This document shows, one piece after another, positions 8,037 to 17,001 of a stretch of 64,000 nucleotides of DNA. The position numbers and the translations under genes were made by a program. The DNA is from Nocardioides perillae. GTDB lineage: Bacteria; Actinomycetota; Actinomycetes; Propionibacteriales; Nocardioidaceae. Numbering within the stretch: the stretch's first letter is position 1; each line of letters opens with the position of its first letter. The notes beneath the pieces were generated by a model that did no database searches, was not told where the DNA came from, and saw nothing but the letters and a program-made list of their open reading frames with translations. The stretch is from positions 1,550,001-1,614,000 of the forward strand of contig NZ_JACCAC010000001.1 in the NCBI RefSeq assembly GCF_013409425.1, in the 5' to 3' direction.

Positions 8037-8941
8037 GCGCCGTGACCGGGGACCGGCCGCGCGTGTGGCGACGACTGCTCGCCGCCCTGCCGTTGCTGGC
8101 CGGCCTGCTGCTGGTGGTCGTGCCGGCCGGGCCGGCCGCGGCCGACCCGGTGTGCACTCCGCCCGCGCAGGCGACCTGGACCCCCGGCGGCGGTTACTCC
8201 TGCACCGTGCCCGGCGGAGGTGGTGGTGGAGGCTCCGAGGGCGGCGGAGACGGTGGCGGGTCGTCTGAGCCGACCTGCGTCCTCACGGGCGACTACACCT
8301 TCTGCGCCGGGGCCACGCCGTGCCGCCAGTTCGAGGGGCACCCGCCCTACATCGCCCCCGAGGGGCCCCAGCCGAGCCCGGAGGCGGTGTGGACGATCCG
8401 CGAGTGCGCGGGTCAGCCCATCGACGTCTTCTGGTCGACCGACGAGGAGCCCCAGCCGCCGTCCCTCGCCGAGCAGGCGCAGACCGCGATCGGGCAGATC
8501 GACCTGACGATGCCGGCGGTCCGCACCAGCCCCGCCGGCCGCACGATCGTCAACCTCCCCACGTGGTTCTGGGTCGACGGCGAGCAGCCGGAGCTGACCG
8601 GCAGCTCGGCCTTCGGGCTCGTGGCGATCGCCACCGCGCAGGAGCTGCGAGTCGACCCCGGCGACGGCAGCCCGGCCTTCACCTGTCCCTGGGTCACCAG
8701 CGCGGAGGAGGCCGAGGCGTCGTGCACCTACGCCTACCCCCGGGCGTCGTGGGACGGCGCCGCCTCGCACGACGGACGCCCCGCCCACGAGGCGGTCGTG
8801 ACGACCACCTTCGCGCTCCGCTTCGAGGTCGGTGGCACCCCGGTGACGATCCCCGGGGCACCGACCACGCTGCCCGGCCCGCCCAGCACCGCCGTGGTCC
8901 GCGTCGACGAGGTGCAGAGCCTCGTGCGCAGCACCGGCTGA
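8033..8941 (+). CDS. Secreted 'NLPTW' family protein, second copy
   Basis: 302 residues from ATG at 8033, coupled to the lipoprotein by an ATGA overlap. The signal peptide is clear (Leu-rich core, cleavage near GPAAA-D). A Cys-containing segment is followed by an eight-Gly run and Gly/Ser/Glu-rich linker, then a Cys-rich part ('CVLTGDYTFCAGATPCRQ') and the beta domain with 'IVNLPTWFWVDGE', 'CTYAYPRASWDG' and 'VDEVQSLVRSTG'. It shares these marks in order with 3826-4911. The six or more Cys suggest disulfides outside the cell. No enzyme motif is recognised. Confidence 0.75.
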   Translation: MSAVTGDRPRVWRRLLAALPLLAGLLLVVVPAGPAAADPVCTPPAQATWTPGGGYSCTVPGGGGGGGSEGGGDGGGSSEPTCVLTGDYTFCAGATPCRQFEGHPPYIAPEGPQPSPEAVWTIRECAGQPIDVFWSTDEEPQPPSLAEQAQTAIGQIDLTMPAVRTSPAGRTIVNLPTWFWVDGEQPELTGSSAFGLVAIATAQELRVDPGDGSPAFTCPWVTSAEEAEASCTYAYPRASWDGAASHDGRPAHEAVVTTTFALRFEVGGTPVTIPGAPTTLPGPPSTAVVRVDEVQSLVRSTG

Positions 8942-9044
8942 GCCGCCGGACGAGACCCGGGCCACAGAAAACCGGCCGCCGAGGTTTGGCGCCGCGCGGG
9001 CGGGGCAGAAGGGCGGTGTCCACCCCACGTCCTCAGGAGACGAC

Positions 9045-9338
9045 ATGACCGACGGCACCATCTCCGTATCCCACGGCGACATCGAGACCCAGGCGAAGAA
9101 CCTTGCCGACATCAAGAACGAGCTCGAGCGCATCCTCACCGCCGCCAAGGCCCAGGTCGACAACCTGCGCGACAGCGGCGGCTTCAAGTCCTCCGCCGGT
9201 GACTCCTTCCAGGCCACCTACGAGGAGTGGACCGGCGCCAACATGAAGAGCGTCGGCCTCCTCGAGGAGATGTCGACCTACCTCACCAAGGCCTCGGGCG
9301 CCTTCGCCGACATCGACGCCGCCTACACCATCAAGTGA
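9045..9338 (+). CDS. WXG100-like (Esx) secretion target
   Basis: 97 residues, the usual size of an Esx protein: two amphipathic helices joined by a turn, forming a four-helix dimer and exported by T7SS. AGGAGA sits 6 bases before the ATG. The turn reads 'DSGGFKSSAGDSFQATYEEW', so the classical W-x-G is replaced by F-K-S (47-49), with Trp62 conserved later in helix 2. The EccC-type ATPase lies just downstream on the opposite strand behind a strong shared terminator, which supports its role as the main substrate of that system. No other Esx gene is adjacent, so it may form a homodimer. Confidence 0.85.
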   Translation: MTDGTISVSHGDIETQAKNLADIKNELERILTAAKAQVDNLRDSGGFKSSAGDSFQATYEEWTGANMKSVGLLEEMSTYLTKASGAFADIDAAYTIK

Positions 9339-9383
9339 TCCCCGCCTGACCCTGGGCCCGCGGGGGCCCCAGGACAGGTCGAC

Positions 9384-9417
9384 GCAGGGCCCGGCACCGC
9401 ACGGTGCCGGGCCCTGC
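9384..9417. terminator. Strong bidirectional hairpin between esx and eccC
   Basis: A perfect 16-base inverted repeat: GCAGGGCCCGGCACCG at 9384-9399, a two-base centre, and its exact complement at 9402-9417. It sits between the convergent ends of the Esx gene (stop 9338) and the ATPase gene (stop 9438), so it can end transcripts from both sides. There is no long U-tract, which is usual in high-GC actinomycetes. Confidence 0.85.
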
Positions 9418-9437
9418 TGCGTCCCCCCAGTCGAGCC

Positions 9438-12400
9438 TCACCGGGCGAGCGGCACCTGCACGCCCACCTGGTCGCCGTTGCCCGGGAAGAGCACCCCGCG
9501 CCCCGGCGTGACCCGGGCGACGAGCGACGTGCGCGCCACGCGGCCGCCGAAGACGTCGGCCCACAGCGCCTCCTGCGGCGAGAGCAGCAGGCCCTTGCGG
9601 CCCTTGCGGGCCTCGACGGTCCACCCGGAGAAGCCCGACGACAGCTCGCTCACGCCGCCGGCCACGCCGGTCGCGAAGCCGCGGTCGCGGCCCTGGCGGA
9701 TGACGGCCAGCAGCACGGGCGCCAGCGGCCCCTCGCGCAGCAGCTCGCCGTCGTCGACCAGCACGAGCGCGCCGTCGGGGGTGCTGCGCAGCCGCTCCAC
9801 GACGGCGGCCGGCTCCTGGTCGGTGCCCACGACCGCGGCCTCGCCCAGCTCCTCCGAGAGCGCGTTGGCCACCGGGGTGAAGGCCAGCACGCCGCGTCCG
9901 GTCGCTCGTGCCCAGCGGGCGAGGAAGAGCAGCGTCGAGGTGCGCCCGCTGCGCGGCGGCCCGAGCACGAGCGCCGGTGACGCCGTGGCCTCGACGCCGA
10001 GCAGGTCGAGGGCGTCGCCGCCCACGGCCAGCGGCACCTCCCCAGGGCGTACGTCGGCTGCGTGCGCCGCGAGGACCTCCGCTGCGTCGACCTCCACCGG
10101 GAGGGCGGCCAGGCGCACCGGGCGCTGGCCGGGAGCGGCCGGGGGCAGGTCGCGCTCGGCCCGGGCGAGCCGCTCCCCGAGCTCGCGCACCGCCGCGGCC
10201 TGCGCGGCACCCGACACGTCGTCGGTGAGGACCGCCACCTGCGCCTCGGTGCCGACCTCCGACCACAGGCCGCGGCCGTCGGCGAGGTCCTCCGGCACGT
10301 CCTTGGACCGCAGCCCCGCGCTGGCGTAGTCGCCGCGGTCGGGCAGGCGCAGCAGCAGCTTGTGCTCCACCATCGCCGAGACCCGTCCCGAGAGCAGTGA
10401 CCGGTCGCCCGACACCACGACGTGCACGCCCACGCTGGCGCCCTCGCGCAGGAGGGTGAAGAGGCGGTCCTGGAGCCTGCCCATGTCGACCTCCGCCAGG
10501 TCGGACAGGAAGCCCTCGTAGCGGTCGACGAGCAGCAGGACGTAGGGCAGCCGGTCGGCCGGAGCGGCGGCCGCGCGCTGCTCGTCGACGTCGGCGAAGC
10601 CGGAGCGGCCCAGCACGTCCTGCCGCTCCTTGACGTCCGCGGCCAGGCGGTCGAGCAGCCGTCCGGCCCGCTCGACCTCGGTGCGCTGCACGACGGCGCC
10701 GGTGTGGGGCAGCGACGTGAGCGGCAGCAGGGCGCCGTTGCCGCAGTCGAGGCCGTGGACGTGCAGGTCGCGCGAGGTGGTCGCCGCGGCCAGGCCGGCG
10801 GCCAGGGTGCGCAGGGCGGTGGAGCGGCCCGAGCGGGGCCCGCCCACGACGTAGAGGTGGCCCGACGAGCCGAGGGTGAAGCTGCGTGCTCGCTGGGCCT
10901 GCTCGGCCGGGTGGTCCTCGACCGCCCACGGGGCGGCGTGACCGGTCACCGCGCCCGGGGCGGTGCCGGTGGCCCCGAAGCGGGTGCGCAGCTCGGCGAC
11001 CGTCACCGGTGCCGGCAGCGCGGGCAGCCACGGCGAGTGCTGCGGCGCGATCGCGCGGAGCTCGACCGCCCCGCGCACGGCCCGCACGAGCACCGACAGG
11101 TCGGTCTCGCCCTCGTCGGTGGTCGGGCCGTCGAGGCGGGGACGGGCGGGCGCGGGGTGGCCGACGCGCGGCCAGGGCACCGACCAGGCGACGGGGGCCT
11201 CGCGCTCGAGGGGGGAGGCGGCACGCGGGCGGGCGCCGCCGACGCGGCCGGCCTGGAAGGGCAGCAGCGAGGTGTGGCCGAGTCGGGCGTAGCCGCGACC
11301 GGGCTGGTCGGGGCCGATCATCGCGGAGTCGGGGGCGTCGACGACGTCGCGCGACTCCGACTCGTCGGTGACGCGCAGCGCGATGCGCAGGTTGGTGTTG
11401 GCGCGGATGTCGTTGCTGATGACGCCGGAGGGCCGCTGCGTGGCCAGCACGAGGTGGATGCCGAGCGAGCGGCCGCGCTGGGCGATGGTCACGAGCCCGG
11501 TGACGAAGTCGGGGAGCTCGGCCTTGAGGCTGGCGAACTCGTCGATGACGATCGCGAGGCGCGGGATGGTCGGCAGCGACGGGTCGCGGCGCTGCAGCGC
11601 CCAGTAGTCCTCGAGGTCCTTCGCGCCCGGGCCCGCCAGCAGGTGCTCCCGGCGGCGCAGCTCGGCGCCGAGCGAGGTGAGGGCGCGCCCGACCAGGTGC
11701 GTGTCGAGGTCGGTCACCATCCCGACGGTGTGCGGCAGCTGGGCGCAGTCCTTGAAGGCCGACCCGCCCTTGTAGTCCACCAGCACGAACGTCATCTGCG
11801 CGGGGGTGTTGGCGAGCGCCAGCGAGGCGACGACGGTCTGCAGCAGCTCGGACTTGCCGGACCCGGTAGTGCCGGCGACGAGGGCGTGGGGGCCGTCCTT
11901 GCGCAGGTCGAGCCGGAAGGGGCCGTCGAAGCCGACGCCGACGACCACGTCGGTGCGGGCCTCCGGGCCCCACCGCCGCGCCACCAGGTCGGGCGTCGGG
12001 TCGGGCATCGCCACGCAGTCGAGCAGTCGCGCGGAGGCGGGCAGCGCGCTGACCTGCTCGTCGGGGGTCGTGTCGCGCACGGGGGCCAGCGCGCGGCCGA
12101 CCAGCTCGGCCCAGGCGGGCTCGACGAGGTCGGGGCGGATCTGCGCGACCGCCTCCGAGCCGGTGCGCTGCAGCTCGACGAGGCCCTCCTGCACCTCCAG
12201 CACGGCCCCGCACTCCTCGGGCAGGGAGCGCCGGTCGTCGTCGAGGCAGAGCAGGTGCACGCCGGCGGCCGGGCCCTCGCGCAGCAGCGTGACGACGCCG
12301 GGCAGGGCGCGCAGCCGGCGCGCGCCGTCGAGCACGACCAGCACGTCGGGAGCCGGGGTGGGGGCAGAGGTGCGGGCGCCGAGCGGACCGCTCGCCTCGC

Positions 12401-14036
12401 GCCGCTGGTCGACCAGCTGCACGAGCTCGGCCACCCGTCGGGCCGTGGAGTCCTGGTCGGTGCCCAGCAGCGCGGCGACGGGCTCGCCGTCGCGGCGGCA
12501 GTGCGGCAGCCAGCGGGTCCAGCCCCACTGCTCCTCGCGCTCGCCGCCGGTGAGCACCACCAGGCGCACGTCCTTGGGCGAGTGCAGCACCGCGGCCTGG
12601 CCGACCAGCCACCGAGCGACGGCGTCCACCGCCGCCTGGTCCCCGCAGGCGCCCACGACCGGCACGTCGCGCAGCGACACCGAGACCGGCACGTCGCCGA
12701 GCACGTCGGGCTCGCGCGGCGCGTCGGTCTCCTTGCGCGAGCGGTCGCGCACGTCGATGGCGGAGGGCCGGTCGGCGACGCCGACCCGCAGCACGAGGTG
12801 GTCGGGGTCGCTGCGCCGCCGCGACCACAGCTGCTGGCCGGGACCGCGGGCCTGCAGCAGCAGCGCGGCCGCGTCGGGGTGGTCGGCGCGCAGGTCCTCG
12901 CGCTCGCGCTGCTGGGCCAGCGCGAGCCGGCGGTGCACCGACTGCAGCTCGCGGCGGTGCTCGATCAGCCGCTCGCGGTGGTCGCGCGCCGACCCGCGGC
13001 GCTGCACCACGTAGTTGAAGGCCGCCATGACGGGGGAGAGGGCCGCGAAGAGCAGGAACCGGTAGCTGCCGAAGACCAGCGCCATCGGCCCCGCCATCAG
13101 CACGGGCGCGACCACCATCTGCCACGGCACGGTCACCCGTCGCGGTGCGCGGGGCTCGGCCGGCACCACGAAGGAGGTCTCCCGCGGCGGGCGCAGCAGC
13201 CGCGGCGGCCGGTTGACGTCGAGGCCCAGCCGGTCGCCGCTCGGCGTCACGTCGGCGTCGGGCTGCCACACGCGGTGCCACTGCAGCACCGTCTGGCCCA
13301 CGCGGAGGTCGGTGCCCTCCGGCCAGGTGACCGGTGCTGCCTCCTCGGCCTCCTCGCCGCCCGGCGTACGCCGTGCCCGCCGCGCCGCGCGCGCCTCCCG
13401 CTTCGCCCGGCGCCGGCGCGCCCGGCGCTCCTTGCGGGTCAGCACCGACGCGGGCAGCGCGTCGAGCTCCGCCGGCGTCGGGTCGTCGTCGTCGCGGCCC
13501 AGCGCGGCCTCGGCCGCCGCCACCAGCTCGGCGGCGTCGGCGGCCTCCTGCGGCGTGCGGCCGTCGACGCGGACCTCGAGCCCACTCGCGACCAGCTCCA
13601 CCGTGCCGTCGGTGGTGACGCGCACCGTCAGCGCGTCGGCCGGCAGCAGCACGTCGGGCAGGGACATGCCGGTCGCGCCGTTGCCGAGCCGGTGTTCGCC
13701 GAGCCCGAGACGGTGCACGCGACCGGCACCGGGGCCGGAGACCACGCGCACCTCGGCGACGCCGCGCGGCAGCCCCGCCGTGCGCCCGTCGGGCTCGTGC
13801 AGCGCCAGGACCGAGCCCGGTCGCACGCCGGCCGCCCGCAGCGTCTCGTCACCGTCGACGCGGGCGCCGTCGACCCAGACCGCGGCCTGGCGCAGGAAGG
13901 TGGGGTGGGTGTCGCCGCCGGCCGCGCGCACGAGCGCGGGGAGCAGCTCGGCCACCGGGGTGTCGGGGTCGGCGTCGACCAGGACGTCGTGGGAGGTCCC
14001 GGCGGAGCCGTCCACGACCGTGACGCTGAACCTCAC
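9438..14036 (-). CDS. eccC: EccC/EssC-type FtsK/SpoIIIE ATPase of a type VII secretion system
   Basis: 1532 residues. The motor that recruits and pumps Esx substrates across the membrane. Order: an N-terminal ubiquitin-like stretch (about 1-85), an FHA-like beta domain (about 90-165), a basic linker, two membrane segments (about 305-360), then three FtsK-type ATPase domains. Domain 1 has an intact Walker A, GTTGSGKSE, with Lys728. The P-loops of domains 2 and 3 read GGPRSGRST and GPPRSGRTS, with Arg1071 and Arg1365 where Lys is expected. GTG at 14036 has GAGGGG 7 bases upstream; upstream frame is non-coding. The N-terminal fold is closer to firmicute EssC than to mycobacterial EccC. No EccB, EccD, EccE or mycosin gene is in the window. 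Confidence 0.93.
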   Translation of the reverse strand: MRFSVTVVDGSAGTSHDVLVDADPDTPVAELLPALVRAAGGDTHPTFLRQAAVWVDGARVDGDETLRAAGVRPGSVLALHEPDGRTAGLPRGVAEVRVVSGPGAGRVHRLGLGEHRLGNGATGMSLPDVLLPADALTVRVTTDGTVELVASGLEVRVDGRTPQEAADAAELVAAAEAALGRDDDDPTPAELDALPASVLTRKERRARRRRAKREARAARRARRTPGGEEAEEAAPVTWPEGTDLRVGQTVLQWHRVWQPDADVTPSGDRLGLDVNRPPRLLRPPRETSFVVPAEPRAPRRVTVPWQMVVAPVLMAGPMALVFGSYRFLLFAALSPVMAAFNYVVQRRGSARDHRERLIEHRRELQSVHRRLALAQQREREDLRADHPDAAALLLQARGPGQQLWSRRRSDPDHLVLRVGVADRPSAIDVRDRSRKETDAPREPDVLGDVPVSVSLRDVPVVGACGDQAAVDAVARWLVGQAAVLHSPKDVRLVVLTGGEREEQWGWTRWLPHCRRDGEPVAALLGTDQDSTARRVAELVQLVDQRREASGPLGARTSAPTPAPDVLVVLDGARRLRALPGVVTLLREGPAAGVHLLCLDDDRRSLPEECGAVLEVQEGLVELQRTGSEAVAQIRPDLVEPAWAELVGRALAPVRDTTPDEQVSALPASARLLDCVAMPDPTPDLVARRWGPEARTDVVVGVGFDGPFRLDLRKDGPHALVAGTTGSGKSELLQTVVASLALANTPAQMTFVLVDYKGGSAFKDCAQLPHTVGMVTDLDTHLVGRALTSLGAELRRREHLLAGPGAKDLEDYWALQRRDPSLPTIPRLAIVIDEFASLKAELPDFVTGLVTIAQRGRSLGIHLVLATQRPSGVISNDIRANTNLRIALRVTDESESRDVVDAPDSAMIGPDQPGRGYARLGHTSLLPFQAGRVGGARPRAASPLEREAPVAWSVPWPRVGHPAPARPRLDGPTTDEGETDLSVLVRAVRGAVELRAIAPQHSPWLPALPAPVTVAELRTRFGATGTAPGAVTGHAAPWAVEDHPAEQAQRARSFTLGSSGHLYVVGGPRSGRSTALRTLAAGLAAATTSRDLHVHGLDCGNGALLPLTSLPHTGAVVQRTEVERAGRLLDRLAADVKERQDVLGRSGFADVDEQRAAAAPADRLPYVLLLVDRYEGFLSDLAEVDMGRLQDRLFTLLREGASVGVHVVVSGDRSLLSGRVSAMVEHKLLLRLPDRGDYASAGLRSKDVPEDLADGRGLWSEVGTEAQVAVLTDDVSGAAQAAAVRELGERLARAERDLPPAAPGQRPVRLAALPVEVDAAEVLAAHAADVRPGEVPLAVGGDALDLLGVEATASPALVLGPPRSGRTSTLLFLARWARATGRGVLAFTPVANALSEELGEAAVVGTDQEPAAVVERLRSTPDGALVLVDDGELLREGPLAPVLLAVIRQGRDRGFATGVAGGVSELSSGFSGWTVEARKGRKGLLLSPQEALWADVFGGRVARTSLVARVTPGRGVLFPGNGDQVGVQVPLAR

Positions 14037-14163
14037 CCGCACACCCCTCGTCGTCCGGTCACTGCGAAGACCTATCATGACGGCGCTTCGCCGCATGGGG
14101 GCGCGCACCGCGGGGATCACACCTCGTGGTTGGAACGACGAGGCACGGGGAAGAAGCACAGCC
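14037..14163. promoter_or_regulatory. Divergent promoter region of eccC and the Tad cluster
   Basis: This 127-base gap separates the leftward ATPase gene from the rightward Tad genes and must hold both promoters. TATCAT near 14075 on the plus strand is a possible -10 box. An inverted repeat CCTCGT (14122-14127) and ACGAGG (14138-14143) with a 10-base loop lies in the likely leader of the Tad transcript. Both assignments are tentative. Confidence 0.35.
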
Positions 14164-14910
14164 GTGAGCACCGACACCACGACGCCGACCGACGCCGGCA
14201 CCCGCGGAGCGCGCGGGCCGCGCCGCTCGCGTGACAAGCAGCCCGCGAGCCGCGGCTCCAGCGCCCCCGGCCGCACCGTCGAGCCGCCGCGACAGCGCCG
14301 ACCCGCCCTGGCCGCGCTGGCGGTCGTCCTCGTCGTCGGCGGCGCGCTGCTCGCCGGGGTGCTGGCGGTGCGCATGGACGAGCGCGTGCCCGTGCTCGCG
14401 GCGGCCCGCGAGATCCCGCCCGGCACCGAGATCACCGCGGCCGACCTCGTCGAGGTCGCCGTGGCCAGCGACGGCCTCGACGTGCTGCCCGCCGCGGCCG
14501 TCGACCAGGTGCTGGGCGCCTACAGCGTCAGCACCATCCCGCAGGGGTCGCTGGTCAACGCCGGCAACCTGTCCACCCAGGCCCCGGTCGGCGACGGCCG
14601 CGCCCAGGTGTCCGTGCCGCTCAACCCGGCGCTGACCCCGACCGGCCTCACCACCGGTGACCTGGTCGAGGTGGTGCGCGTGAGCGGGGGCAACGTGACC
14701 CGGGCGCGCGTGCTGACCGAGGGCCTCGTCGTCGACGTCGACGGCGGCAGCGCCGACGACCTGGGCGGCATCCAGCTCGGCACGGTCACGCTGCTGGTCC
14801 CGACAGAGGTGGCGGCCGAGGTGGTCGACGCCGCGGGCGCCGACCTCGCCGGGCTGGCGCTGCTCGAGCGCGGCCAGCCCGTCGACACCGACCTGGAGGT
14901 CGGCTCGTGA
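14164..14910 (+). CDS. SAF-domain CpaB/RcpC-like pilus assembly protein
   Basis: 248 residues. CpaB/RcpC proteins sit at the periplasmic or outer face of the Tad pilus machine. A disordered basic N-terminus of about 45 residues precedes one membrane segment ('LAALAVVLVVGGALLAGVLAV'), then a SAF domain beginning 'VPVLAAAREIPPGTEITAADLVEV' (split here at positions about 72-96) and a beta-rich tail. The start GTG at 14164 was chosen because everything left of it overlaps the antisense eccC gene. It overlaps the next gene by 4 bases and heads the Tad operon. Confidence 0.85.
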   Translation: MSTDTTTPTDAGTRGARGPRRSRDKQPASRGSSAPGRTVEPPRQRRPALAALAVVLVVGGALLAGVLAVRMDERVPVLAAAREIPPGTEITAADLVEVAVASDGLDVLPAAAVDQVLGAYSVSTIPQGSLVNAGNLSTQAPVGDGRAQVSVPLNPALTPTGLTTGDLVEVVRVSGGNVTRARVLTEGLVVDVDGGSADDLGGIQLGTVTLLVPTEVAAEVVDAAGADLAGLALLERGQPVDTDLEVGS

Positions 14911-15683
14911 GCGTGGTCGTCCTCGCGTCGGCCAAGGGTGCCCCGGGCGTGAGCCTCGCGGCCCAGGCCCTGGCGTGGGCGTGGCCCCGCGACGTGGTCC
15001 TCGCCGACGTCGACCCGGCCGGCAGCGACGTCGTGTGGCGCTGCCGCGACGCCGCGGGGGAGCCCCTCGACCCCGACCGCGGCCTGCTGACCCTCGGGGC
15101 CGCCGCACGCCGCGGTGCCGCCGAGACCACGCTCGCCGAGCACCTGCAGGACACCTGGCTGGGCTTCCCGGTGCTCGCCGGCGTGCCCTCGCCCGAGCAG
15201 CTCACCGGCATCAGCGGTGTGTGGAGCCAGCTGCCGGCCGTCTTCGACGCCCACCCCGCCGACGTCCTCGTCGACGTGGGCCGTGTCGTCCCCGGGTCGG
15301 TCACCGTGCCGCTGCTGCTGCGCGCCGACCTGGTCTGCTTCGTCGTGCGCCCCGACCTCGAGGGTGCCGCGCAGCTGCGGGCGCGGCTGCGCGGGCTCTC
15401 GGACGCGCTGCGGCTCGACGAGCCCGGCGCCCGACCCGTCGCGGTGGCGGTCGTCACCTCCTACCGCGACACCGCGGTGGTCGCCGACCTGCAGCGCCTC
15501 CTCGATTCCGAGGGCCTGGCCGCCACCGTCGTCGGCCTGGTCGCCGACGACGCGAAAGGCGGGCGGGTCTTCACCGCGAGCCGCTCGGGCAAGCCGCAGG
15601 GCACCCTGCTCGGCCGCTCCGCCCGCACCCTCGCCGACGCGCTCGTGAGCGAGCTCGGCCGCACCCCGGCGGCGGTGGTCTGA
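14907..15683 (+). CDS. CpaE/TadZ-like MinD-family protein
   Basis: 258 residues from GTG at 14907 (4-base overlap). CpaE/TadZ proteins are ParA/MinD relatives that place the Tad pilus machine in the cell. The P-loop reads SAKGAPGVSLAAQ at residues 8-20: the signature Lys10 of the deviant Walker A remains, but the second Lys-Thr/Ser of 'KGGxGKT' is replaced by Val-Ser. A Walker A' like 'VVLADVDPAGSDVVW' follows. The change suggests weak or no ATP hydrolysis, as known for other TadZ members. No N-terminal receiver domain is present. Confidence 0.82.
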   Translation: MSVVVLASAKGAPGVSLAAQALAWAWPRDVVLADVDPAGSDVVWRCRDAAGEPLDPDRGLLTLGAAARRGAAETTLAEHLQDTWLGFPVLAGVPSPEQLTGISGVWSQLPAVFDAHPADVLVDVGRVVPGSVTVPLLLRADLVCFVVRPDLEGAAQLRARLRGLSDALRLDEPGARPVAVAVVTSYRDTAVVADLQRLLDSEGLAATVVGLVADDAKGGRVFTASRSGKPQGTLLGRSARTLADALVSELGRTPAAVV

Positions 15684-15684
15684 G

Positions 15685-17001
15685 GTGGACCAGCAGCTCG
15701 TGCGCCGCCTCCGCGAGGAGGTCGCCGACGTCCTGTCCCGCCAGCGCCGCGAGGACGCCGCCAACGGTCTGCCGCCGATGTCGGCGGAGGACGAGCGCCA
15801 GTTCGCCCGCGCGGTGGTCAGCCGCGTCCTCGACGGCTACGCCCGCGAGGAGGTCCGCGCCGGCCGCACGCCGCCGAGCCCGGAGGAGGAGACCGCGCTC
15901 GCCGAGGGCGTCCACGCCGCCCTCTTCGGCGTCGGTCGCCTGCAGCCGCTCCTCGACGACCCCGACATCGAGAACATCGACGTCAACGGCTGCGACCGCG
16001 TCTTCATCGGCTACGCCGACGGCCGCGAGGAGCTCGGCCCGCCGATCGCCGACAGCGACGACGAGCTCGTCGAGCTGGTGCAGACGCTCGGCGCCTACAG
16101 CGGCCTGACCAGCCGTCCCTTCGACACCGTCAACCCCCAGCTCGACATCCGGCTGCCCGACGGCTCGCGGCTCTCCGCCGTCATGGGCGTGTGCCAGCGG
16201 CCCTCGCTGTCGATCCGGCGGGCGCGACTCTCGCGGGTCTCGCTCGACACCCTGGTCGGCTACGGCACGATGTCGCCGGAGCTGGCCGCGTTCCTCTCCG
16301 CCGCGGTGCGGGCGCGCAAGAACATCATGATCGCGGGGGCCACCAACGCCGGCAAGACGACGCTGCTGCGCGCGCTGGCCAACGAGATCGAGCCCCACGA
16401 GCGGCTCATCACCGTGGAGCGGGCGCTCGAGCTCGGGCTCGGCGAGTTCCCCGACCTGCACCCCAACGTCGTCGCCTTCGAGGAGCGGCTGCCCAACTCC
16501 GAGGGCACCGGGGCCATCGGCATGGCCGAGCTGGTGCGCCGCTCGCTGCGCATGAACCCCAGCCGCGTCATCGTCGGCGAGGTGCTCGGCGACGAGATCG
16601 TCACCATGCTCAACGCGATGAGCCAGGGCAACGACGGCTCGCTGTCGACGATCCACGCCAACTCCTCGGCCGAGGTCTTCAACCGCATCTGCACCTACGC
16701 CATCCAGAGCGCGGAGCGGTTGCCGTCGGAGGCCACCATGATGCTCATCGGCGGTGCGATCGACTTCGTGGTCTTCGTCGAGCGCATCAACACCTTCGCC
16801 TCCGGCGGTCAGCTGCGCCGCACCGTCACCTCCGTGCGCGAGGTCAACGGCGTCGACGGTCGGGTGCTCTCCAGCGAGGTCTTCGCGCTCGGCCCCGACG
16901 ACGTCGCGGTGCCCGCGGCCGCGGTGTCGTGCCTGGCCGACCTCGAGCGCGCGGGCTACCAGCCCGGTGCGGCCGCCACCTGGCTCGAGCCGGTGTCGTG
17001 A
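15685..17001 (+). CDS. cpaF: CpaF/TadA pilus assembly ATPase
   Basis: 438 residues from GTG at 15685, one base after the preceding stop. Secretion ATPase that drives Flp pilus assembly. An N-terminal helical domain is followed by 'DPDIENIDVNG' typical of CpaF. Walker A 'GATNAGKTT' holds Lys224; the Asp box region 'ITVERALELGLGEF', Walker B 'RVIVGEVLGDE' and His box 'GSLSTIHANS' are all present. The set is complete and of normal length, so the motor should be active. It is followed by tadB and tadC with 4-base overlaps. Confidence 0.95.
   Translation: MDQQLVRRLREEVADVLSRQRREDAANGLPPMSAEDERQFARAVVSRVLDGYAREEVRAGRTPPSPEEETALAEGVHAALFGVGRLQPLLDDPDIENIDVNGCDRVFIGYADGREELGPPIADSDDELVELVQTLGAYSGLTSRPFDTVNPQLDIRLPDGSRLSAVMGVCQRPSLSIRRARLSRVSLDTLVGYGTMSPELAAFLSAAVRARKNIMIAGATNAGKTTLLRALANEIEPHERLITVERALELGLGEFPDLHPNVVAFEERLPNSEGTGAIGMAELVRRSLRMNPSRVIVGEVLGDEIVTMLNAMSQGNDGSLSTIHANSSAEVFNRICTYAIQSAERLPSEATMMLIGGAIDFVVFVERINTFASGGQLRRTVTSVREVNGVDGRVLSSEVFALGPDDVAVPAAAVSCLADLERAGYQPGAAATWLEPVS

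Noticed and set aside
10422..14234. 1270-codon open frame on the plus strand opposite eccC
   Set aside because: It is an antisense shadow: the minus strand codes for a clear FtsK-type ATPase with membrane segments and P-loops, while this frame is rich in Arg/Gly/His without any domain.
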